From positions 1-6,956 of the forward strand of contig JAFXRX010000325.1 in the NCBI GenBank assembly GCA_017526045.1: a stretch of 6,956 bases of DNA, written 5' to 3'. Source of the DNA: Opitutales bacterium. GTDB lineage: Bacteria; Verrucomicrobiota; Verrucomicrobiia; Opitutales; Intestinicryptomonadaceae. Below are positions 1 to 5,511 of the stretch, piece by piece (within the stretch, counting starts at the first letter, position 1; each line of letters opens with the position of its first letter). The notes under the pieces are model-generated. The model was not told the origin of the DNA, searched no databases, and saw nothing but the letters and a program-made list of their open reading frames with translations. Position numbers and translations under genes: made by a program.

Positions 1-1012
1 GCTCGCCGCTGCCGACAATGGCAAGCTGGATGTTCATGTTCGCCATGAGAGGGTCGACGATGTGCGCGAGCAAATCCAAGCCCTTTTGGTCGAACATGCG
101 CGAGACTACGCCGAAAATCGGCACGTCTTTTTCCTGGTTTAAGCGCAGGCTCGCCTGCAAAGTATTTTTGCAGACCTCCTTGCCTCTCATGTCGTCCGCA
201 GAATATTTCGCGGGCAAAAACCTGTCGGTTTTCGGGCTCCATTCCTCGTAGTCGATGCCGTTTATGATGCCGACCATGTCGGCGGCCTTGAAGCGCAGAA
301 GAGAGTCCAAGCCGCAGCCGTATTCGGGCGTCTGGATTTCCTTGGCGTAGGTCGGCGAGACTGTGGAAATTTTTGTGGCGTTATAGATTGCGCCCTTCAT
401 CAAATTCAAGCTGCCCAACGCCTCGCAGTTTTTGGAGTGGAAAATCTCGCCCGAGGGCAGCCCCGCGTAGTCCAAAAGCGAGCGCGGAAAAATGCCCTGG
501 TGCTGCATGTTGTGGATTGTAAAGACTGTCGCCGCCCTTCCCATCGGCGAGTAGCGGTAAATCGTGTTGAGGTATAGCGGCACAAAGCCCGTCGTCCAGT
601 CGTGGCAGTGGACGACGTCGGGCGTCCATTTTATCGCGGAGCAAAAATCGAGGGCCGCCTTGCTTAAAAACGCAAATCGCGCGCCGTTGTCGGCGTACGA
701 AACCGCGCCCTCGTTGTAGATGCCGCGGCGGTTGTAAAATTTGTTGAATTCGGCAAAATAGACCTGCGCCTTGCCCAAATCTTTTCGCCATACGGAGCAA
801 AATTCCTCGATGCCCAGGCCGAGGTGAACGCAAAGCGAGTACACAGCCTTTTGGAAAGTTTCGTCCTGCTTGACGCACTGGTAAAGCGGCGTAAATATTT
901 TTACGTCGTGCCCCTGCGAGGCGAGCTGCTTTGCAAGGGCAGAAACCATGTCTGCCAAGCCCCCCACCTTGGAAAAGGGGGCGCATTCGGGAGATACCAT
1001 TAGGATTTTCAT
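1..1012 (-). CDS. glgA: Glycogen synthase (ADP-glucose type), N-terminal 337 residues, cut by window edge
   Basis: This gene transfers glucose from ADP-glucose to the non-reducing end of a growing alpha-1,4-glucan in the cytoplasm (GT5 family, GT-B fold). The reading frame opens at the ATG at 1012 and stays open to the left edge. The product begins MKILMVSPECAPFSKVGG, which matches the family N-terminus and fixes the start. Lys15 of the KxGGL nucleotide-sugar binding loop is present. Further family blocks are VVHCHDWTTGFVP (about 133-145), FTIHNMQHQGIF (about 164-175), a STVSPTYAKEI segment (about 216-226) and SRMFDQKGLDLL (about 304-315), whose Arg305 and Lys310 correspond to ADP-glucose-contacting residues. 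The family is usually about 480 residues, so roughly 140 C-terminal residues, including the second catalytic Glu region, lie outside. No Shine-Dalgarno is visible before the start. It lies 74 bp downstream of the metallopeptidase gene and may be co-transcribed with it. Family assignment is secure. Confidence 0.95.
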   Translation of the reverse strand, partial: MKILMVSPECAPFSKVGGLADMVSALAKQLASQGHDVKIFTPLYQCVKQDETFQKAVYSLCVHLGLGIEEFCSVWRKDLGKAQVYFAEFNKFYNRRGIYNEGAVSYADNGARFAFLSKAALDFCSAIKWTPDVVHCHDWTTGFVPLYLNTIYRYSPMGRAATVFTIHNMQHQGIFPRSLLDYAGLPSGEIFHSKNCEALGSLNLMKGAIYNATKISTVSPTYAKEIQTPEYGCGLDSLLRFKAADMVGIINGIDYEEWSPKTDRFLPAKYSADDMRGKEVCKNTLQASLRLNQEKDVPIFGVVSRMFDQKGLDLLAHIVDPLMANMNIQLAIVGSGE

Positions 1013-1086
1013 AAAGGGCAAGTCTTTAACATTTCGCGGATTTTTGCAAAGTTTTTTTTGCGCGGAAAAAGTTTTGAAAAGCCGCC

Positions 1087-1815
1087 CTATCTTTCGATTG
1101 CAAAAATTTTTTCGCCCTCGCGCGAAACGAGCCTGTCGAGTCTGCGCGCGCCCTCAATTAGGCGGTTTAGGTAAATCCAAAACGAGACGGAGTGGTCCAT
1201 GAATTTTTCGTGCGCGAATTCGTGCAAAATTATGTACTTTTGCAGGCGGCTGTCCAAAAGCAAAATGCGCCAGTTAAAAGACATCGTCCCGCTCGACGAG
1301 CGCGAAGCCCAGCGGCTGCGCTGGTCGCGTACGGAGATTTTTGGCACGCCCAGATTTTTTTCCGTGGCGACGCAAGTGACGGACTTTAAAACAGCCTCCT
1401 TTGCGTAGCGCAAAAAAAGATTTTTAAAAGACGCAGCGTCTTCTTCAGAAAACGCGAAAACTATTTCGCCCTTTTCGATGTTTTCGACCCAAAACCCGCT
1501 CACGGAGCGCGAGTTGAAAAACGAAACGTTGAGCTTTTTTCCGCCCACGAATATTTGCGGATTTTCCCTCAAATATTCCAAAAGCCCGACGGGCTTTTTA
1601 AGATTTTTCAACGCCTCGAAAACCCATTTTGCGTTGCCCCTTACAAAATTCAAAATCTCCGCCTTCGAGACGCCCCACGGCGCGGAAACGCTGATGATGC
1701 AGGGGTATTTCAGGCGCATTGTCATATTTCTTCTGCCGCGCCCGCGGGAGATTTCAAGCGCGAAAATTTGCGGAGAACCGCCGAGGGAAAGCTCGATGTT
1801 ATTTTGCGCAATCAT
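1087..1815 (-). CDS. YgjP/SprT-like zinc metallopeptidase (DUF45 family)
   Basis: The predicted 242-residue cytoplasmic protein belongs to the YgjP-like metal-dependent hydrolase family; no signal peptide or membrane segment is visible. The zinc site is HEFAH (His198, Glu199, His202) followed by DHSVSFW with the third ligand His208, the exact spacing of this family. Upstream is the usual block RWASRSSSGTMSFNWRILL (about 169-185), normally of RWGSCS form; here Gly and Cys are replaced by Ala and Arg. The N-terminal half (IELSLGGSPQIFALEISRGR onward) fits the beta-rich start of the family. I chose the ATG at 1815, not the longer frame opening at 1950. The extra 45 residues have no family resemblance and would overlap mazG by 150 bp, whereas 1815 overlaps it by 17 bp and gives the normal family length. 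No clear ribosome site precedes it, so translation may be coupled to mazG. The cellular substrate is unknown for most of the family. Confidence 0.85.
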   Translation of the reverse strand: MIAQNNIELSLGGSPQIFALEISRGRGRRNMTMRLKYPCIISVSAPWGVSKAEILNFVRGNAKWVFEALKNLKKPVGLLEYLRENPQIFVGGKKLNVSFFNSRSVSGFWVENIEKGEIVFAFSEEDAASFKNLFLRYAKEAVLKSVTCVATEKNLGVPKISVRDQRSRWASRSSSGTMSFNWRILLLDSRLQKYIILHEFAHEKFMDHSVSFWIYLNRLIEGARRLDRLVSREGEKIFAIER

Positions 1816-2476
1816 CGCGGGTTTTTGCGGATTTTTTTTCGAGGGATTTTGCGAACTCGGCGTCGGTTTTTTTGCGCAGGAAAACCAGATAGTCGCGCAA
1901 AGCCCCCTCGGGCTCGACGCCGAGAGCCCTGCACTTTTTAACGGCGTCAAAAAGCTCTTTGCCGCAGCGCATTTCGTCCGACTGCGGCTCGCCTTCGATT
2001 TGGCTTAGCGTTTCGTCTGAAAGGTGCTTTGCAGCGTCGCGCGCCTTGCGCAAAGCCGAAAGCTCGCGCGGCAGATTTTCCCAGAAATTTTCGGATTTCG
2101 GCCGCGACTTTTTCTCGGTTGATTTTACGTCGCTCCAAATTTTTACGACGTCGTCTGCGTTGTTTACCTTCGCCTGCCCGAAAACGTGCGGGTGGCGGCG
2201 CACAAGCTTGCTTGAAAGCTCCTTTACGACGTCGGAAAAATCGAAATTTCCCTGCTCTTTTGCCATTTGGCTGTGCAGCAAAATGTGCATGAGAAGGTCT
2301 CCGAGCTCCTCGCACATGTTCGGGTAATTTTTGGCGTCGACCGCGTCCAGAAATTCCGCGGCCTCTTCGAGCAAATGCCCCCTGATGGAGTCGTGCGTCT
2401 GGATTTTGTCCCACGGGCAGCCGTCGGGCGCGCGGAGTTTTTCGATGATTTTTAAAAGATTTTGCATCTCTTGCAT
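1799..2476 (-). CDS. mazG: MazG nucleoside triphosphate pyrophosphohydrolase
   Basis: MazG hydrolyses (d)NTPs to the monophosphate and pyrophosphate, clearing aberrant nucleotides in the cytoplasm; in E. coli it also affects the (p)ppGpp level. The 225-residue product begins with the family hallmark LRAPDGCPWDKIQTHDSI (about 14-31). Next come the metal-binding helices LLEEAAEFLDAV (Glu37, Glu38, Glu41) and CEELGDLL (Glu57, Asp60), then FDFSDVV and RRHPHVFG (about 93-100). These make the first all-alpha MazG domain complete. The C-terminal part keeps only a degenerate copy (KELFDAVKKCRALGVEPEGALRD), without the paired-Glu helix, so it is shorter than the roughly 260-residue E. coli enzyme. The start at 2476 is preceded by GAGGA at good spacing; the in-frame TTG at 2491 would lie inside the CLC gene and inside this ribosome site. 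The gene follows the CLC gene by 4 bp and overlaps the metallopeptidase gene by 17 bp. Confidence 0.93.
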   Translation of the reverse strand: MQEMQNLLKIIEKLRAPDGCPWDKIQTHDSIRGHLLEEAAEFLDAVDAKNYPNMCEELGDLLMHILLHSQMAKEQGNFDFSDVVKELSSKLVRRHPHVFGQAKVNNADDVVKIWSDVKSTEKKSRPKSENFWENLPRELSALRKARDAAKHLSDETLSQIEGEPQSDEMRCGKELFDAVKKCRALGVEPEGALRDYLVFLRKKTDAEFAKSLEKKSAKTRDDCAK

Positions 2477-2480
2477 AATT

Positions 2481-4235
2481 CTATTCCTCAAAATTTTCGG
2501 ACGCGTTCTGCTGACGGGCGATGTCGTGCAGCGTCAAAATGCCCAAGAGCTTTTCGCGCGAATCCGCGGCGACAACCGCGACTTCCAAAACGTCCTTTTC
2601 GATTAGATAATTCGCGGCATTCGTGATTGAAAAATCCGGCGTGATGCCCGTATTGGGCGGGCTTGAAATAAGCTCGGCGCACATCAAGCTTGCGTTGTTT
2701 TTGTCTGACAAGTCGGCGTATTTTGCAAAGCCCGCAAAGGCTCCCGCGTCGTCAAAAACGGCGTAAGAGCGGTAGTGGTGCGCGGATTTTTTGAGCCGCT
2801 CAAACTCCTCGCCCGCCCTCTTCGACGCCGCGACTCCCTCAACGGAAAATGTCATAATCGCGCTTACGGGCAAATTCGCCCAGTCGCGCCTGCCCCTGAA
2901 CGACGCCATTTTTTTAAGGGCTATTTTGTCTTGAAGCAGAATGCTGTCGTAAAGCCCAAGCGGCGTAAGGCGGGTCGAAATAAAATACGCAGTCAGATTG
3001 CCGATAATTATCGGAATTATGAGCGAATAGTTGAGCGTAAGCTCGAAAATCATAAGTATTGAAGTTATCGGGCAGCGCACAATCGAGGCAAGGCAAGCTC
3101 CGATGCCCATCATCAAACACGCGCCGATTATGGACGAGTCGAGCGAAAACAGCGGGCAAAACAGTGCTCCAAACACTCCGCCCAACATGCCGCCGATAAC
3201 TATCGTCCCCGAAAACATGCCGCCGCTGCCGCCCGTTGCGTAGTTTATGAGAGTGCAGGCGAATTTGAAAATCAAAATTACAAGCATAGCCCGCAGCGCG
3301 ACATTGCCGTCGAATGCGGGCAGCAAAACGTTGTATCCTATGCTGAATACGCTGTCGTAGCCCGACCACGCGCACGCAAGGCTCGCCAAAACCCCGACGA
3401 GCAGGCCGCCCAATGCAGTCCAAACCCACATCGGCGTTTTTTCGAATTTCATCAAGGATTTGCGAAGCCTCAAAATCCCCTCCAAAAACCAGTGCCCCGC
3501 AAAACCCGCCACAAGCGCAATCGGAATGCAAATGAGCATCCACCAGCCCGTGTGGAATTCGACATTGGAAATCGCAAGCACCGGATTTTCGCCGATTAAA
3601 ATTCGCGAAACCGCGGCGGCGGCGGCGACTGCGATAAATATTCCGCCCGCGCCCTTTGCGTTTGAAAATCCGCCGAAAAATTCCTCGAACACGAAGCTGA
3701 CTGCCGAAAGCGGCGCGTTGAACGACGCCGAAATGCCCGCGCCTATCCCCGCTGGGACTGCGTCGCGCACCTTCGATTTCGAAAGCCCGAACTTCTGCGC
3801 GATTACCGAGGAAAGAGCGGCGCACAAATGCACCGTCGGGCCTTCCCTGCCCGCGGAATTGCCGCCGCCGATAAAGACGACGCTCAAAATAAACCTGTAA
3901 AAAATATCCCTTATTTTGAATACGCCAAAGTTGTTGAAAAACACCTTTTTTGTCTGAGGAATGCCCCCGCCGCCCGCAGTCGGCGCAAAATATTTCACGC
4001 ACACTCCGGCAACCGCGCCCGCCAAAAACGTAAATAGCGGCATTAAATAAAGCCTGTACTCGCTTCCGAAAATTCCGCCCAGGCGCCAGACGCCCTTGAA
4101 AGTATAAGTTATCGCCAAATGAAACGCGACCGCCAGCGCACCGCCCAAAACGCCGATTACCGCGCACAGAATTATAAAAAGCCTGTCCCTGTTCAATTCG
4201 GACAATACTTTTGAGAATTTCGACGAGCCTGGCAT
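2481..4235 (-). CDS. CLC-family anion channel or proton/anion exchanger with C-terminal CBS-like region
   Basis: This 584-residue integral membrane protein moves chloride or a similar anion across the inner membrane, probably as a homodimer. Residues about 18-430 hold the hydrophobic CLC helices. The selectivity motifs are visible: GGGIPQ (89-94, GSGIP in the E. coli protein), AGREGPTVH (128-136) with gating Glu131, and TGGSGGMFSG (334-343) at the place of the GxFxP motif. NAPLSAVSFVFEEF (173-186) carries Glu185, equivalent to the internal proton-path Glu203 of E. coli ClcA. GLYDSIL (427-433) has Tyr429, equivalent to Tyr445. Both glutamates point to an exchanger rather than a passive channel. 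Ser107 of E. coli is replaced by Gly, and the Pro of GxFxP by Gly, so ion preference may differ from chloride. Residues about 450-577 look like a CBS pair (LPVSAIMTFSVEGVAA; LLGILTLHDIAR), known to bind adenine nucleotides and tune gating. The gene is first of the leftward cluster and ends 4 bp before mazG. No strong Shine-Dalgarno precedes the ATG. Confidence 0.93.
   Translation of the reverse strand: MPGSSKFSKVLSELNRDRLFIILCAVIGVLGGALAVAFHLAITYTFKGVWRLGGIFGSEYRLYLMPLFTFLAGAVAGVCVKYFAPTAGGGGIPQTKKVFFNNFGVFKIRDIFYRFILSVVFIGGGNSAGREGPTVHLCAALSSVIAQKFGLSKSKVRDAVPAGIGAGISASFNAPLSAVSFVFEEFFGGFSNAKGAGGIFIAVAAAAAVSRILIGENPVLAISNVEFHTGWWMLICIPIALVAGFAGHWFLEGILRLRKSLMKFEKTPMWVWTALGGLLVGVLASLACAWSGYDSVFSIGYNVLLPAFDGNVALRAMLVILIFKFACTLINYATGGSGGMFSGTIVIGGMLGGVFGALFCPLFSLDSSIIGACLMMGIGACLASIVRCPITSILMIFELTLNYSLIIPIIIGNLTAYFISTRLTPLGLYDSILLQDKIALKKMASFRGRRDWANLPVSAIMTFSVEGVAASKRAGEEFERLKKSAHHYRSYAVFDDAGAFAGFAKYADLSDKNNASLMCAELISSPPNTGITPDFSITNAANYLIEKDVLEVAVVAADSREKLLGILTLHDIARQQNASENFEE
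2485..2489 (-). promoter_or_regulatory. Ribosome binding site deciding the mazG start
   Basis: Read on the minus strand, GAGGA lies 8 nt before the ATG at 2476 and just before the stop codon of the CLC gene (2483-2481). It supports the ATG at 2476 over the TTG at 2491. It is one of the few clear Shine-Dalgarno sites in this window. Confidence 0.7.
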
Positions 4236-4256
4236 AAATAAAAAAATACGCGTCGA

Positions 4257-4285
4257 ATTTTTGGCTTTTTATCGGTTTTCGTCAA
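4257..4285 (-). promoter_or_regulatory. Possible promoter of the CLC-mazG cluster
   Basis: On the minus strand TTGACG (4285-4280) is followed after 17 bp by AAAAAT (4262-4257), five and four matches to the sigma-70 boxes. It would start transcription about 15-20 bp before the CLC start codon. The -10 is poor and A-rich DNA matches easily by chance, so this is only a candidate. Confidence 0.3.
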
Positions 4286-4301
4286 GGTTTAACGGTTTTT
4301 G

Positions 4302-4317
4302 CCCCGCCCGCCGCCGC
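4302..4317 (-). other. G-rich tract upstream of the CLC gene, possible two-layer G-quadruplex
   Basis: The minus strand reads GCGGCGGCGGGCGGGGC here, four G-runs of two or more separated by single C bases, isolated within AT-rich DNA. It is flanked by the short inverted arms TTTTTGC (4296-4302) and GCAAAAA (4316-4322). Two-layer quadruplexes are weak and a role is unproven; the tract may simply be low-complexity sequence. Confidence 0.3.
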
Positions 4318-4350
4318 AAAAATCTTTTTTCTTTTTCTTGAAAAATTTGA

Positions 4351-4381
4351 TTGACATTTTAAACAATGTTTAAAATATTAA
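4351..4381 (+). promoter_or_regulatory. Likely sigma-70 promoter of the dhaK-dhaL-lsrF operon
   Basis: A perfect -35 box TTGACA lies at 4351-4356. The -10 is ambiguous in the AT-rich stretch: AATATT (4374-4379, 17-bp spacer) or TATTAA (4376-4381, 19-bp spacer), each four of six. Transcription would start near 4388, giving a leader of about 100 nt before the dhaK start. The 21-bp palindrome fills the spacer, which supports a regulated promoter. Confidence 0.6.
4356..4376. promoter_or_regulatory. Perfect 21-bp palindrome, likely repressor operator
   Basis: Arms ATTTTAAACA (4356-4365) and TGTTTAAAAT (4367-4376) are perfect inverted copies around a single central A (4366). The element starts on the last base of the -35 box and fills the spacer up to the -10, the classic position for a dimeric repressor that blocks RNA polymerase. 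A near half-copy, AATTTAAAC at 4388-4396, lies 32 bp downstream, about three helical turns, and could aid cooperative binding. The cognate regulator is not in the window; family (LacI, DeoR, GntR, TetR or other) cannot be told from the site alone. It could also affect the divergent CLC promoter. Confidence 0.7.
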
Positions 4382-4396
4382 ATAAAAAATTTAAAC

Positions 4397-4437
4397 GCAA
4401 TTTTATTGGCAAAGCGCAAAATCCAATCTAAAATTGC
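4397..4437 (+). promoter_or_regulatory. Bulged 13-bp inverted repeat in the dhaK leader, possible RNA hairpin
   Basis: GCAATTTTATTGG (4397-4409) pairs with CCAAT (4423-4427) and AAAATTGC (4430-4437), with a CT bulge (4428-4429) and a 13-nt loop (4410-4422). All thirteen base pairs are Watson-Crick. If transcription starts near 4388 the hairpin sits near the 5' end of the message, 51 nt before the start codon, and could stabilise the transcript. No T-run follows directly, so it is not a standard intrinsic terminator. It could instead be a second, imperfect protein-binding site. Confidence 0.5.
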
Positions 4438-4476
4438 TCCATAAAAATCGAAAATCTTTTTTAATTTTCCAACAAC

Positions 4477-4482
4477 AAAAGG
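4477..4482 (+). promoter_or_regulatory. Ribosome binding site of the dhaK-like gene
   Basis: AAAAGG ends 6 nt before the ATG at 4489. The next in-frame ATG (4495) would have 12 nt of spacing, so the first one is preferred. Confidence 0.55.
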
Positions 4483-4488
4483 CAGATT

Positions 4489-5496
4489 ATGGTAATGAAG
4501 AAGTTTATAAACGCCCCCGAAAACCTGACAGCGGAGCTTTTGGAGGGCATGTGCAAGGCTTACAGCAAAAAAATCGCGCTTTCGGACGGCAAGCTGGTTG
4601 TCAGAGCCAAGCCAAAGCCGCAGGAAAAAGTCGCAATCATTACCCTGGGTGGCGCGGGGCACGAGCCCGCCCTCAGCGGATTTGTCGGCGAAGGGATGCT
4701 CGATGCAAGCGTTGTCGGCGACATTTTCGCAGCCCCGAACGCGGTTGCCGTATTGGGGGCGATGCGCAAATTAAAGCGCGAAGCAGGCATTTTGCTTGTA
4801 GTGTTAAACCACGCAGGGGACGTCATGAGCTCGAATATGGCAATGAAAATGGCGGAGCGCGAGGGCATCAAATTTAAGTCCGTTCTCGTTGCCGAGGACA
4901 TCAGCGCGGGGCTGAGCGCGCCGAAGTCCGACAGGCGCGGGCTTGCGGGCTGCATTCCCCTTATAAAAGTGGCGGGCGCCGCCGCAGAGGAAGGCAAAAG
5001 CCTCGAAGAAGTCGCCGCAATCGCGGAAAAATTCAACAGTAGAATTGCGACTTTGGCTGTCGCCATGACGGGCTGCACGCACCCGCAAAACGGCTCGCCC
5101 ATCAGCGAGCTTGCCGACGACGAAATGGAAATCGGCATGGGCCAGCACGGCGAAGGCGGCGGCGGCAGGAGCAAAATTTTATCCGCCGACGAAACCGCAA
5201 AAATCATGTTTGAAAACCTCGCAAAAGCCATTGAGCTAAAACGCGGCGAAAAGGTTTTTGTTATGATAAACGGCACTGGCGCAAGCACGCCGATGGAGCT
5301 TTTGATTGTCTATAGAGCCGTGGCAAAACTCGCCGAGGAAATGGGCGTCGAGCTTGTAAACGGCGTAGTCGACGAAATTCTGACTGTACAGGAAATGGCG
5401 GGCTTTCAGATGATTTTGTGCGCGCTCGACGATCAGTCGGAAAAGTACATCTTCGCAAAGTCAAACGCGCCCTACTGGACGTCGCTTGGCGAATAA
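4489..5496 (+). CDS. DhaK-family ketose-binding kinase subunit
   Basis: In this family the protein binds a short ketose covalently through a histidine and holds it for phosphorylation with DhaL. The 335-residue product shows the DhaK fold blocks: GGAGHEPALSGFVGEGML (54-71, His58 equivalent to E. coli His56), GDIFAAP (77-83), NHAGDV (107-112, Asp111 equivalent to Asp109), GCTHP (195-199) and MGQHGEGG (217-224, His220 equivalent to the hemiaminal-forming His218). It has a typical C-terminus (about 254-335: VFVMINGTGASTPMELLIVY, then an Asp/Glu-rich end). The catalytic residues are kept, but the usual NYxGD is NHAGD and the usual GIHGE is GQHGE, and the chain is about 20 residues shorter than E. 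coli DhaK. I therefore avoid the symbol dhaK; the substrate may be dihydroxyacetone, a tetrulose such as erythrulose, or another small ketone. It is first in the rightward operon, 15 bp before dhaL, behind a promoter with a palindromic operator. Confidence 0.9.
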   Translation: MVMKKFINAPENLTAELLEGMCKAYSKKIALSDGKLVVRAKPKPQEKVAIITLGGAGHEPALSGFVGEGMLDASVVGDIFAAPNAVAVLGAMRKLKREAGILLVVLNHAGDVMSSNMAMKMAEREGIKFKSVLVAEDISAGLSAPKSDRRGLAGCIPLIKVAGAAAEEGKSLEEVAAIAEKFNSRIATLAVAMTGCTHPQNGSPISELADDEMEIGMGQHGEGGGGRSKILSADETAKIMFENLAKAIELKRGEKVFVMINGTGASTPMELLIVYRAVAKLAEEMGVELVNGVVDEILTVQEMAGFQMILCALDDQSEKYIFAKSNAPYWTSLGE

Positions 5497-5511
5497 AAAT
5501 TTTTTGGCTTT

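Larger units (their letters stand above)
4236..4488. other. Divergent intergenic region between the CLC gene and the dhaK-like operon
   Basis: This 253-bp region separates the leftward and rightward operons and is far richer in A and T than the genes, with poly-A/poly-T stretches that suggest bent promoter DNA. It contains the rightward -35 box, a 21-bp palindrome, a bulged inverted repeat in the presumed leader and a C-rich tract near 4302-4317. It also contains a 20-bp-spaced direct repeat, CGGTTTTCG (4273-4281) and CGGTTTTTG (4293-4301). I see no small ORF with a credible start, no tRNA and no known riboswitch consensus. Confidence 0.8.

Noticed and set aside
381..986. 201-codon minus-strand open frame
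   Set aside because: It lies within the glycogen synthase gene in another frame, is rich in Arg and Gly, and resembles no family.
1013..1086. Terminator or promoter between the metallopeptidase and glgA
   Set aside because: A- and T-runs and a short direct repeat are present, but no stem-loop or convincing -35/-10 pair.
1816..1950. 45-residue N-terminal extension of the metallopeptidase
   Set aside because: It overlaps mazG by 150 bp and lacks family resemblance; the ATG at 1815 gives the normal length.
1478..2008. 176-codon plus-strand open frame
   Set aside because: It is antisense to the metallopeptidase and mazG genes, both of which have clear catalytic motifs.
2477..2491. TTG start giving mazG five more residues
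   Set aside because: It would lie inside the CLC gene and cover the GAGGA ribosome site that serves the ATG at 2476.
3460..3900. 146-codon plus-strand open frame
   Set aside because: It is antisense to the CLC gene and has no recognisable domain.
2914..4167. 417-codon minus-strand open frame
   Set aside because: It is an out-of-frame shadow of the CLC gene; the product is Arg-rich with no membrane segments or motifs.
4296..4322. Intrinsic terminator from the TTTTTGC/GCAAAAA arms
   Set aside because: The stem is AT-rich with a non-pairing GC-rich loop, the reverse of a terminator, and no gene ends here.
4560..5288. 242-codon minus-strand open frame
   Set aside because: It is antisense to the DhaK-like gene, whose family motifs leave no doubt about the coding strand.
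5497..5511. Terminator between the DhaK-like and DhaL-like genes
   Set aside because: There is a T-run but no GC-rich stem before it; the next gene starts after 15 bp.
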